Source: JADKIH01 sp031417555
Lineage (GTDB): Bacteria > Bacteroidota > Bacteroidia > AKYH767-A > 2013-40CM-41-45
Assembly: GCA_031417555.1 (NCBI GenBank)
Contig: JANOVV010000072.1
Location: forward strand, 1 to 64,000
Length of the DNA stretch: 64,000 nucleotides
Direction of reading: 5' to 3'
Part shown: positions 35,383 to 44,321 of the stretch, in pieces
Position numbering within the stretch: position 1 is the first letter of the stretch
Layout of the letters: each line of letters opens with the position of its first letter
Notes under the pieces: generated by a model
The model's input: the letters and a program-made list of their open reading frames with translations, nothing else
What the model was told of the DNA's origin: nothing
Database searches by the model: none
Position numbers and translations under genes: made by a program

Positions 35383-36687
35383 ATGAATAACAAGTATTTT
35401 CTTTTGTTTTTATTTTTTATACCTGTGAAAATATTTTCACAAGATTCATTATTAACTTTACAACAAGCCATTGAAATATCTTTAAAAAATAATTACGATA
35501 TTAGAATTATTACAAATAAAAAAGACCAACAAGAAAACAATAATAGTATCGGAAATTCCGGTATGCTTCCGAATATCGATGCAAATGCTTCTTATACCCG
35601 TTCATCAAATTCATTAAAACAGAAATACAGTAATAACCTCGAAGTAAATCGAAATGCATCATTGTCAACTAACGCTGTTGCGGATCTTGCAGCAACATGG
35701 ACAATCTTTGATGGAATGAAAATGTTTAATACGAAGGAAAAATTATCGGAACTTTATATGTTGTCGCAAGACGAATTGAAAATTCAAATTGAAAATACTT
35801 TACAGGAATTAATTACAGCCTACTACTCAATTGTTAAACAACAACAATTATTAAAATCGTTGCGAGAGGAAATACTTTTTTCGATAGAAAGGGTTACAAT
35901 ATCTGATCGTAAAATGAATAATGGATCCGGATCCCGCTTGGAATGGTTGCAGACAAAAACAGATTTCAACAGACAACGTTCTATTGAAATTGAACTTGAA
36001 TCAAATATTGATGCGGAAAGAATAAATTTAAATTTATTGATGGGAAGAAAAATAGAAACTCCTTTTGCTGTTGAAGACAGTGTAATTATTACCTACAAAC
36101 CAATGATTGAGGATTTAAAAAAATCAGTACTTGATCAAAACAATCAAATAAATTATTTCAAAAGAAATCAGAGAATTTCTCAACTTGAATTAAAGGAGAA
36201 ACAATCTTTACGCTTTCCCGTGATAAATTTAAATGCGCACTACATTTATTCTAAAACTACCAATGAAGCAGGCTTTACTTTGTTAAACCAAATTAACGGT
36301 TTTAATTACGGCGCTACGGCAACTATACCGCTTTTTCATGGATTAAATATTAACAGGCAAATAAAAAATTCGAAGATTGATGCTTTAAATTCAGATATTT
36401 CATTTGAAAATATGCAATCACAAATAAATTCAGATCTATTAAATGCCTGGAGAACATTCAAGAAAAATCTTGAACTCCTGCAAATCGAAGAACAAAACAT
36501 TGGATATGCGCGGGAAGTTTTATCAGTTTCGCAGGAACGCTACCGAATTGGTATGAGTTCTGTTATTGAGCAACAAAATGTCCAACGTACATTCGAAGAA
36601 GCAATGAAACGATTGGCGGAGGCAAGATTTAATGCAAAAATTTCAGAAACAATATTGAGAAGATTAAATGGAGAATTAGTGAAATAA
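35383..36687 (+). CDS. TolC-family outer membrane efflux protein
   Basis: 434 residues with a signal peptide (ends near VKIFSQ, residue 19). Two structural repeats of the outer-membrane efflux protein (OEP) family form the trimeric channel-tunnel: LTLQQAIEISLKNNYDIRI and AWRTFKKNLELLQIEEQN, with SVSQERYRIGMSSVIEQQNV near the C-terminus, plus long coiled-coil helices between. It is the third gene of the adaptor-pump-channel operon, 87 bases after the pump. Confidence 0.94.
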   Translation: MNNKYFLLFLFFIPVKIFSQDSLLTLQQAIEISLKNNYDIRIITNKKDQQENNNSIGNSGMLPNIDANASYTRSSNSLKQKYSNNLEVNRNASLSTNAVADLAATWTIFDGMKMFNTKEKLSELYMLSQDELKIQIENTLQELITAYYSIVKQQQLLKSLREEILFSIERVTISDRKMNNGSGSRLEWLQTKTDFNRQRSIEIELESNIDAERINLNLLMGRKIETPFAVEDSVIITYKPMIEDLKKSVLDQNNQINYFKRNQRISQLELKEKQSLRFPVINLNAHYIYSKTTNEAGFTLLNQINGFNYGATATIPLFHGLNINRQIKNSKIDALNSDISFENMQSQINSDLLNAWRTFKKNLELLQIEEQNIGYAREVLSVSQERYRIGMSSVIEQQNVQRTFEEAMKRLAEARFNAKISETILRRLNGELVK

Positions 36688-36765
36688 TCTGAAAATTTAT
36701 ATATTAATTGAAGATGATTTTATTAGTAATTTAATATAGAGAATAGTATAAAAATATAAAGTAGA

Positions 36766-37311
36766 ATGGAAAAAAATAAAATCGAAACAGCTACATTTGG
36801 TGGAGGATGTTACTGGTGTACAGAAGCACAATATCAATTATTGGACGGCGTTATTTCTGTCGCTTCCGGTTTCTCCGGCGGTACAATAAAAAATCCTTCT
36901 TACAGAGAAGTATGCGATGGTCGTACAGGCCATGCAGAAGTTGTACAAGTTGTTTACGATACGACGAAACTTAATTACACAGACATACTACATGCTTTTT
37001 TCAAATCGCATGATCCTACCCAACTGAACAGACAAGGAGATGATATCGGCACACAATATCGATCGGTTATTTTTTTTCATGATGAAGAACAGCATAAAAT
37101 TGCCGAAGAAATAAAAAACGAACTCGAAAAATCGGGAGCGTATGATAAACCGGTAGTAACAGAAATATCTCCATTCACCGCTTTTTACAAAGCAGAAGAT
37201 TATCATCAGAATTATTTTAATCAAAATGGACAACAACCTTATTGTCAATTCGTAGTCGCCCCTAAGGTGGAAAAATTTAGAAAAGTTTTTAAAGATAAGT
37301 TGAAAAAGTAG
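36766..37311 (+). CDS. msrA: Peptide-methionine (S)-S-oxide reductase MsrA
   Basis: 181-residue enzyme that repairs methionine-S-sulfoxide in proteins. The active-site FGGGCYWC motif carries nucleophile C15; C18 is a possible resolving residue. The conserved DPTQLNRQGDDIGTQYRS and FYKAEDYHQNYF segments complete the family signature. No MsrB domain is fused. It is cytoplasmic, with no signal peptide. It lies 78 bases after the efflux operon on the same strand; a link to it is not evident. Confidence 0.97.
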   Translation: MEKNKIETATFGGGCYWCTEAQYQLLDGVISVASGFSGGTIKNPSYREVCDGRTGHAEVVQVVYDTTKLNYTDILHAFFKSHDPTQLNRQGDDIGTQYRSVIFFHDEEQHKIAEEIKNELEKSGAYDKPVVTEISPFTAFYKAEDYHQNYFNQNGQQPYCQFVVAPKVEKFRKVFKDKLKK

Positions 37312-37324
37312 TTGTTGGTTATTT

Positions 37325-37366
37325 GTAAATCGCTATTCGTTAATCGTTATTCGTTAATTGTTAAAT
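37325..37366. repeat. Short-period repeat, inverse copy of the 21487 family
   Basis: GTAAATCGCTATTCG then TTAATCGTTATTCGTTAATTG: the reverse complement of the GAATAGCGATTTAC / CGATTAACGAAT words near tamB. It lies just past the msrA stop. Confidence 0.65.
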
Positions 37367-37469
37367 GTTAATATTATTTTTGTTTTAAACGATTATTAAA
37401 ATAGGTTTGAGCTATAATTAATTAATGATTTTAAAATAACAAGTTAAATGTTAATTTATTTATAGTTGT

Positions 37470-39368
37470 ATGAATAAAAAAAAAACATACAAAAATTCAC
37501 AAACTAATTCCGGAGAAAAAATTATTTCAAAGGATGAAAATTTTTCAGACAACAAATGGAAGTGGGTAATTTTTGTTGTTGCTTTTGTATCTTTTGGTTT
37601 ATCTGCTTTTAACAACTATGCGCTGGATGATTTTATTGTTCTCGTAAAAAACAATTTTACTCAGAATGGATTTTCAGGCATATGGAATATTTTATCGAAA
37701 GATACATTTGCCGGAATGACAGAATCCGATATTATGGTACTTGCCGGTGGGAGATATCGTCCCCTATCCCTTGTTACATTTGCGATTGAACACCAACTCT
37801 GGGGAAACAATCCATTCATTTCACATTTAATAAATGTTAGCATTTATGCAATAACAGGAATCTTGCTTTACAATTTTTTGAAAAAGATTTTAACTTTTTC
37901 TTTAAAAGAATCAACAGAAAAAACCAGTCTGAAGGCAGCATTAATTACATTGCTTTTTATAACACTACCAGCCCACTCCGAATCTGTAATTAATATTAAA
38001 GGCAGAGACGATTTAATGTGTTTACTGTTTTTTCTCCTATCCGTTTTGCAATTACTGAAATACACCCAATCCGGACATAAAAAGAATTTTATTTATTCAT
38101 CAATTCTTTTCTTCTTTTCATTGATGAGCAAAGAAACCGCTATCACTTTTGTATTAATTTATCCTTTAATTCTTTATTACTTTACAAATTCAAAAACAGC
38201 CAAAAAGACTTCAGTTTCTTTAGTCTACTTTTCCATTGCGCTTGTGTTTTTGATTTTCAGATATTTAGCAACGAAAGACAACCAGGGAATACCAAGCAAT
38301 GATGTCCTCAATAATCCTTTCGTAAATGCAACAAATGAACAAAAATTTGCGACCATACTTCTTTCCTGGTTTTTCTATTTGAGATTATTGATTTACCCTG
38401 TAGATCTTTCATATGATTACAATTTCAATCAGATACCATTGACCGATTTTTCCGAATATCGTGTTCTTTTATCATTATGCATTTATTCATCCTTGATACT
38501 CTTTGCTTTTTATTTATTTAAAAGAAAATCAATTTATTCTTTTAGTATTCTCTTTTATCTTATTACTTTTTCGATACTTTCGAATCTGATTTTCAATATT
38601 GGAACAATTTTCGCTGACCGTTTTATATATATTCCTTCTCTTGCGTTTTGCATTTTATTTATTTTAGGAAGTTTTTACCTTTTCGAAAAAATCAATCCTG
38701 AAAAAAATAATAAAATAACCAACAGTATAGGTATTACTACCTTTCTTACAATTATTTTATTGTTTAGTATTCGGAATATCAATCGATGCAGCGATTGGAA
38801 AGACAACAACACACTTTTTATAGCAGATACTAAAAGTGCTCCACGAAGTGCAAAAGTTCAATTGAATGCAGGTATTGCTTATATTAATTTAAGTGATCAA
38901 AAAAATACAGTCAAACCCGACAGCCTTCTCAATAAAGCATTATACCATCTCCAAAAAGGCATCGATATTTATCCAAATTTTATTGATGGATATATGAATA
39001 TGGGCGTTGTTTATAACAGATTAAACAAAATGGACAAAGCAGAAATATGGTGGAATAAAGCGCGTAAAATAAATCCTCAGCACCAGAAGTTTTCCGAATA
39101 CGATAAATTAATCAGCCAGTATTATTTATTAAAAGGACTCAATAACGGTACAGAAAGAAATTTCAAAGAAGCGGTTTCCAATTTGAATATTGCTTTAAGC
39201 TACGATACATCGAATATTGATATCATTTACAACCTTGGCGGTGCCTATTTTATGATTCCAAACCATGACAGTGCTAAATATTTTTTTAAGAAGACCCTGG
39301 AACGAAATCCCGACTTTCAAAAAGCGAAAGACGGATTACAAGTAATTGAAATGCAGCGAATGAAATAA
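37470..39368 (+). CDS. GT-C-like multi-pass membrane protein with C-terminal TPR repeats
   Basis: 632 residues. After a charged N-terminus, some ten to twelve hydrophobic helices (about 30-430) are followed by a TPR region (about 460-630: LNKALYHLQKGIDIYPNFIDG, GVVYNRLNKMDKAEIWWNKARKINP, YNLGGAYFMIPNHDSAKYFF). The first loop has an acidic pair (NNYALDDFIVL), then GGRYRPLSLVTFAIEHQLWG and HSESVINIKGRDDLMCL, a layout like TMTC/protein O-mannosyltransferase-type GT-C enzymes. A role in sugar transfer from a lipid donor to secreted proteins or polysaccharide is plausible but unproven. It stands between msrA and mutL with its own gap of 158 bases. Confidence 0.8.
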   Translation: MNKKKTYKNSQTNSGEKIISKDENFSDNKWKWVIFVVAFVSFGLSAFNNYALDDFIVLVKNNFTQNGFSGIWNILSKDTFAGMTESDIMVLAGGRYRPLSLVTFAIEHQLWGNNPFISHLINVSIYAITGILLYNFLKKILTFSLKESTEKTSLKAALITLLFITLPAHSESVINIKGRDDLMCLLFFLLSVLQLLKYTQSGHKKNFIYSSILFFFSLMSKETAITFVLIYPLILYYFTNSKTAKKTSVSLVYFSIALVFLIFRYLATKDNQGIPSNDVLNNPFVNATNEQKFATILLSWFFYLRLLIYPVDLSYDYNFNQIPLTDFSEYRVLLSLCIYSSLILFAFYLFKRKSIYSFSILFYLITFSILSNLIFNIGTIFADRFIYIPSLAFCILFILGSFYLFEKINPEKNNKITNSIGITTFLTIILLFSIRNINRCSDWKDNNTLFIADTKSAPRSAKVQLNAGIAYINLSDQKNTVKPDSLLNKALYHLQKGIDIYPNFIDGYMNMGVVYNRLNKMDKAEIWWNKARKINPQHQKFSEYDKLISQYYLLKGLNNGTERNFKEAVSNLNIALSYDTSNIDIIYNLGGAYFMIPNHDSAKYFFKKTLERNPDFQKAKDGLQVIEMQRMK

Positions 39369-39504
39369 AAATATACTCAAAAACGCCCAGCATCATATTT
39401 ACTTTGTTTATTTTTCTGATTGTACTCCAATCAGAGAAAAACATCATAGATGATGGAACTTAATTTATATTTTCGGACATTTGAGGGAGTTTAAAGAGAG
39501 GAAA

Positions 39505-41292
39505 ATGTCGGATATAATTCATCTTTTGCCTGATACTGTTGCCAACCAGATTGCTGCAGGGGAAGTCATTCAACGGCCGGCTTCGGCAGTTAAAGAACTT
39601 TTGGAAAATGCTGTTGATGCCGGCAGCAAACGTATCGAATTGTTCGTAAAGGATTCAGGTAAAACACTTTTGCAAATAATTGACGATGGCTGTGGCATGA
39701 GTCCCGCTGATGCCAGAATGGCTTTTGAACGGCATGCTACTTCAAAAATACGTTCAGCAGAAGATCTTTTTTCCATCCGAACCATGGGTTTTAGAGGGGA
39801 AGCTCTTGCTTCTATTGCAGCTATTTCTCATGTTGAAATAAAAACACGCCGACTAGAAGACGAAGTTGGCACAAATATAGAAATCGAAGGCAATGAAATT
39901 AAAAAGCAACAACCGATAGGCACAAGTGCAGGAACATCCATTTCCATAAAAAACCTTTTTTACAATGTCCCTGCCAGAAGAAATTTTCTTAAGTCCAATA
40001 CCATTGAAGCACGTCACATCATTGATGAATTCGAACGAGTAGCCTATGGAAATCCTGAAATATTTTTCTCACTCAATCAAAATGGTCTTGAAATTTTCCG
40101 TTTACCTGCTTCAAATTTACGCCAACGCATTGTAAATATTAACGGCAGCCAATACAATGAAAGGCTCGTGCCAGTTAATGAAACTACCTCAATTCTTTCT
40201 ATACATGGCTTTGTCGGCAAACCCGAATTCAGTAAAAAAACACGTGGCGAACAATTCTTTTTTGTAAACAATCGATTTATTAAAGACGGATACTTGAATC
40301 ATGCTGTCGCAAATGCTTTTCAGGAGCTTTTACCTAAAGATAGCTTTCCGTCGTATTGGCTATACATCGATATCGATCCTTCCCGAATAGATGTAAATAT
40401 TCACCCAACTAAAACCGAAATCAAATTTGAAGATGAACGCTCCGTTTATGCAATAGTACGGTCTGCTGTTAAACGCTCATTAGGTCAATACAGCCTATCT
40501 CCAACATTAGATTTTGAACGTGAGAAAACATTCGACATACCTCATAGCATGCGCCATCAGGCTGTTCAAAGTCCGGGTGTTACGGTTAATACACAATACA
40601 ATCCATTTCAACAGGAAAAATCGATAGCTTCTTCCGGTTGGCAGAAACTTTATGAAAGCCCTTCTAAAACACAAAATATTCCGGAATTAGAAAACCAAAT
40701 TCTGTCTTCCTTTTTAAATACCGATGAAAAGAAAGAAATTGTTTTCCAGATGGGTCCCTATATTATTTCAAAAATTAATGAAGGTTTATTAATTATCGAT
40801 ATCACAGCCGCTCATGAAAGAATTCTTTTTCATAAATTCAAAAAACAATTAGAAAGCGGTCAACCAATTACTCAGCAAAGTTTGTTTCCTCAAACAATCA
40901 CATTTTCCCCGTCTGATTTTCAGCTAATGAAAGAAATAGAAACAGAAGTAAGAAAATTGGGTTTTGATCTTCAGGAATTCGGTCAGAATTCCTTTGCAAT
41001 TCAAGGCATACCTTCCGATGTAGAAACAGGAAAAGAAAAGGAAGTCTTAGAATCCATAATTGAACAATTCAAATATAATTCGAGCGAACTATCTACAGGT
41101 ATTAACGAAAATCTTTCCCGTTCATTGGCTCGCAGTATCGCCTTAAGGAAAAACAGCACTCTTAGTCAACAGGAAATGAAAATGATCCTTCACGAATTGC
41201 AATCCTTCGATAAAAACCCGCGTGGGCTGGATGGTAAACCGTGTATGATTTTGTTGAAAAACAGTGATATTGCATCCAGATTCCAATTATAA
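39505..41292 (+). CDS. mutL: DNA mismatch repair protein MutL
   Basis: 595 residues from ATG 39505; an in-frame TTG eight codons earlier is less likely. The N-terminal GHKL ATPase is intact: NQIAAGEVIQRPASAVKELL, IDDGCGMSPADARMAFERHA, TMGFRGEALASIAA and GTSISIKNLFYNVPARRNF. The middle carries the transducer domain and the C-terminus (about 405-595) the dimerisation domain. The endonuclease motif DQHA-x2-E-x4-E appears as DITAAHERILFH (432-443), and the usual CPHGRP near the C-terminus reads LDGKPCMIL, so the nicking activity may be lost. It is followed by two rhomboid genes, as often in the phylum. Confidence 0.97.
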   Translation: MSDIIHLLPDTVANQIAAGEVIQRPASAVKELLENAVDAGSKRIELFVKDSGKTLLQIIDDGCGMSPADARMAFERHATSKIRSAEDLFSIRTMGFRGEALASIAAISHVEIKTRRLEDEVGTNIEIEGNEIKKQQPIGTSAGTSISIKNLFYNVPARRNFLKSNTIEARHIIDEFERVAYGNPEIFFSLNQNGLEIFRLPASNLRQRIVNINGSQYNERLVPVNETTSILSIHGFVGKPEFSKKTRGEQFFFVNNRFIKDGYLNHAVANAFQELLPKDSFPSYWLYIDIDPSRIDVNIHPTKTEIKFEDERSVYAIVRSAVKRSLGQYSLSPTLDFEREKTFDIPHSMRHQAVQSPGVTVNTQYNPFQQEKSIASSGWQKLYESPSKTQNIPELENQILSSFLNTDEKKEIVFQMGPYIISKINEGLLIIDITAAHERILFHKFKKQLESGQPITQQSLFPQTITFSPSDFQLMKEIETEVRKLGFDLQEFGQNSFAIQGIPSDVETGKEKEVLESIIEQFKYNSSELSTGINENLSRSLARSIALRKNSTLSQQEMKMILHELQSFDKNPRGLDGKPCMILLKNSDIASRFQL

Positions 41293-41355
41293 AATTTCCC
41301 ATTTTCAATTTCGGTAAAGACTGATTAAAAAGCATCCGTTTATCACAAATTCCTT

Positions 41356-42189
41356 ATGAGCTACGAAAATTATCGCCCGACAGGATATCGTTTTTTGCCG
41401 GAAGTTGTAAAAAATTTACTGATCATAAACGTGATCTTGTATCTTGCTACTCAGGTTATGTTAAGCCGTGGCATTGACTTAACAGACATTTTAGGCCTTC
41501 ATTATTTTGCTTCCGAAAAGTTCCGCATATATCAGATTGTGACTTATATGTTTATGCACGACAGTCATAGTTTTATGCATATATTGCTTAACATGCTTGC
41601 ATTGTATATGTTCGGCAGTGTTGTTGAAAATGTCTGGGGTGGGAAAAAATTTCTGACTTTTTATTTATTGACAGGATTTGGAGCCGCTGTCGCTCATTAT
41701 GCTATTGTATATTTTCAAATGCAACCCAGTATAACTTTCTTTAATGATTACATAAATTCGGCTGACCTTAATCAAATGTATGCACTCGTTAATTCAGATG
41801 CTTATGGTTCAAGCTTTGGACCTGATTTCAGGGAACTGCTTCAGGCTAATCCTACTCAAGCGTTGGAAGTGAGTATAGATTTTGCAAAGCAGTTTCGAAA
41901 TGAACTCCTGAATGCTCCGGTCGTAATAGGAGCTTCAGGTGCTGTTTATGGTGTACTACTTGCTTATGGAATGCTTTTTCCCAATAGCTTACTTTATTTG
42001 TTTTTTGCAATCCCTGTCAAGGCTAAATACGTAGTTATACTATATGGAATCATCGAATTATTTTCGGGTATATCGGGGGGTGATAATGTTGCTCACTTTG
42101 CACATTTAGGAGGATTGGTAACCGGAATTATTATTATTTTATACTGGAAACAAAAAGACAAACGAAAGCGAAATGATTATTTCAATTAA
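41356..42189 (+). CDS. Rhomboid family intramembrane serine protease (first)
   Basis: 277 residues, six to seven membrane helices. The Ser-His dyad is present: S194 in GASGAVYG and H250 in AHFAHLGG. HSFMHILLNMLALYMFGSVVEN is the conserved helix-2 HxxxN segment. Compared with the shortest rhomboids there is an unusually long loop between helices 3 and 4 (about 115-185). It cleaves membrane helices of unknown substrates. It lies 63 bases after mutL and 18 bases before a second rhomboid, forming a conserved trio. Confidence 0.95.
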   Translation: MSYENYRPTGYRFLPEVVKNLLIINVILYLATQVMLSRGIDLTDILGLHYFASEKFRIYQIVTYMFMHDSHSFMHILLNMLALYMFGSVVENVWGGKKFLTFYLLTGFGAAVAHYAIVYFQMQPSITFFNDYINSADLNQMYALVNSDAYGSSFGPDFRELLQANPTQALEVSIDFAKQFRNELLNAPVVIGASGAVYGVLLAYGMLFPNSLLYLFFAIPVKAKYVVILYGIIELFSGISGGDNVAHFAHLGGLVTGIIIILYWKQKDKRKRNDYFN

Positions 42190-42207
42190 AAAGTAATTTT
42201 ATAAAGT

Positions 42208-43086
42208 ATGAATTCTTTCAGCGAAAATATCCGCTCACATATTCGAATTTCAGACACCTTACAGCGACTGCTAATACTTAATGTTGCTGTTTTTCTTGTC
42301 ATCCGAATAGTTAATGCCGTGTCCGGGTTATTTCTAAATCCGATTCTCAGTTTCGAAGATGTTTCCACTTTTTTTGCAATACCGGCTAATCTATCAAAAT
42401 TAATTACAAAACCATGGACTGTTATTACCTACATGTTTTTTCATTGGGATGTAATGCATATTTTTTTCAATATGTTGTGGTTGTATTGGATGGGGAAAAT
42501 TTTTCAGGAATATCTGGGAAATAAAAAATTATTAAATACTTACTTAGCCGGCGGTTTTATTGGCGCTTTATTTTTTATTGCAGCCTATAATTTTTTTCCA
42601 TTGTTTTCAAATTCATTGAATGGCGCATTTGCTCTTGGTGCCTCAGCAAGTGTTCTGGCAATTACTGTTGCAACTGCTACGCTTTTACCTGAGTATCCTA
42701 TTCAATTACTCTTTTTCGGTGTGGTGCGATTGAAATGGATTGCAGTAATTACTATTCTTCTGGATGTAATAAATATTAGTGGAGAAAATGCCGGAGGACA
42801 TATAGCCCATTTAGGAGGTGCATTTTATGGTTTCATTTATATCCGAAGTCTTCAAAAAGGAACGGATCTTACAGCATGGCTTACTCGTTTATTTGATCGT
42901 TTATCGCCATCGAAAAAAATGAAAGTTGCTCATCGACAAAGTAAACGTGATGAAGATTTCAATATTACCAAAAAAGCAAAACAGGAACAAATGGATGATA
43001 TACTTGATAAAATAAGTAAATCAGGATATGGAAGTTTAACACAAGAAGAAAAAAACTTTTTGTTCAAGATGAGCAAAGAAAATTAA
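42208..43086 (+). CDS. Rhomboid family intramembrane serine protease (second)
   Basis: 292 residues. The membrane domain (about 15-215) has the helix-2 motif HWDVMHIFFNMLWLYWMGKIF, catalytic S146 in GASASVLAI and H201 in HIAHLGGAFYG. The Gly after the catalytic Ser is Ala (GASA in place of GASG), common in this branch. A basic cytoplasmic tail (about 225-292: KKMKVAHRQSKRDEDFNITKKAKQEQMDDIL, LTQEEKNFLFKMSKEN) is characteristic of Bacteroidota rhomboids. It overlaps no neighbour; 18 bases separate it from the first copy. The two copies are diverged, so this is not a recent duplication. Confidence 0.94.
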   Translation: MNSFSENIRSHIRISDTLQRLLILNVAVFLVIRIVNAVSGLFLNPILSFEDVSTFFAIPANLSKLITKPWTVITYMFFHWDVMHIFFNMLWLYWMGKIFQEYLGNKKLLNTYLAGGFIGALFFIAAYNFFPLFSNSLNGAFALGASASVLAITVATATLLPEYPIQLLFFGVVRLKWIAVITILLDVINISGENAGGHIAHLGGAFYGFIYIRSLQKGTDLTAWLTRLFDRLSPSKKMKVAHRQSKRDEDFNITKKAKQEQMDDILDKISKSGYGSLTQEEKNFLFKMSKEN

Positions 43087-43142
43087 ATGATTTGTTAATT
43101 ATTTATTTAAATTGTCATAAAATCAATCCATAAAAAAATAAA

Positions 43143-44249
43143 ATGATCCTAAAAAAAATAATGTGGGTGTTGAATATCTTTGCAGCTATTGCACTTACAT
43201 TGTCTTTTCTTGCCGCCTGGATAAGTCCGGAAACATTATGGTGGCTTGCTTTGTTTGGACTTGGATTTGAAATACTTTTTATAATAAATTTTTTATTTAT
43301 AATATATTGGATCATAGTTAAGAATAAACGATTTTTCCTTTCACTAATTTTAGTATTACTTGGTATTAGTAAAATATTTGGAATCGTTCAACTTAATTTC
43401 TCCCCTCAAAAAGAAGACGTATTAAAAGATAAAGGATACATTAAAGTAATGACGTTCAATGTGCGATTGTTTGATCTTTATAATTGGTTTCACAATACGG
43501 AAACAAGACAACAAATTTTTGAGTTTTTAAGCAAAGAATCACCCGATATAATTTGTTTTCAGGAATTTTATACCTCCGATAAAAAAAATCCTTCGTTCAG
43601 AAATGAAGACACGTTAAAATACTATTTACAGGCAAAATTTGCTCAGCTGGAATATACAGTAAGCTTACATAATACAGATCATTGGGGAATTGCCACTTTT
43701 AGTAAATATCCTATCATTAATAAAGAAGCTAAACATTTCGCAAAACGCGGTGGAAATATTTTTATCACGAGCGATATTAAAATCGGTAATGATACCATTC
43801 GAATCATAAATACACACCTTGAAAGTATTCATTTTGGATGGTCAGATTATAAATTTATTCAAAACCTGAATAATGATGATGTAGAACAAGATGAATTAAA
43901 AGGAAGTCTTAATATACTTCGCCGCTTACGAAAAGCTTTTATTAAAAGAGCTATGCAAGTGGATGTCTTGCACGATTCAATTTCCGCAAGTCCTTATCCG
44001 ATTATTGTTTGTGGAGATTTTAATGACACTCCTTCTTCCTACACATATTCTATTTTAGCAGATGATCTCACCGATGCATTTAGAGAAAGCGGAAGCGGCA
44101 TGGGAAAAACATATTCAGGGCCTTTTCCATCTTTCCGGATTGATTATATTTTTCATGATAAAAGAATGTCTTCTTCCGCTTACCGAACGATAAGAGAAAA
44201 ACTATCTGATCACTATCCGGTTTCTTGTATGATTAAAATAACTAAATAA
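43143..44249 (+). CDS. Endonuclease/exonuclease/phosphatase family protein with N-terminal membrane helices
   Basis: 368 residues. Two or three membrane helices (about 1-90) precede an EEP domain (about 95-368) with VMTFNVRLFD, IICFQEFY, INTHLESIHFG, VCGDFNDTPSS, RIDYIFHDKR and SDHYPVSCM, i.e. all the metal and catalytic positions. The domain probably faces the periplasm or cytoplasm from a membrane anchor. Substrate, whether nucleic acid, phosphoinositide-like lipid or other phosphodiester, cannot be inferred. It follows the rhomboid pair by 56 bases on the same strand; a shared transcript is possible. Confidence 0.92.
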   Translation: MILKKIMWVLNIFAAIALTLSFLAAWISPETLWWLALFGLGFEILFIINFLFIIYWIIVKNKRFFLSLILVLLGISKIFGIVQLNFSPQKEDVLKDKGYIKVMTFNVRLFDLYNWFHNTETRQQIFEFLSKESPDIICFQEFYTSDKKNPSFRNEDTLKYYLQAKFAQLEYTVSLHNTDHWGIATFSKYPIINKEAKHFAKRGGNIFITSDIKIGNDTIRIINTHLESIHFGWSDYKFIQNLNNDDVEQDELKGSLNILRRLRKAFIKRAMQVDVLHDSISASPYPIIVCGDFNDTPSSYTYSILADDLTDAFRESGSGMGKTYSGPFPSFRIDYIFHDKRMSSSAYRTIREKLSDHYPVSCMIKITK

Positions 44250-44321
44250 CAAATATTTTATTTTCTTAAACAAAAATGTATTTTTACAGTCGATACTTAT
44301 TGACAACTTAATTAATATAAA

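Noticed and set aside
41356..43086. The two rhomboid genes as a recent tandem duplication
   Set aside because: They differ in loops, tail and the residue after the catalytic Ser; this pair after mutL is a long-standing arrangement in the phylum.
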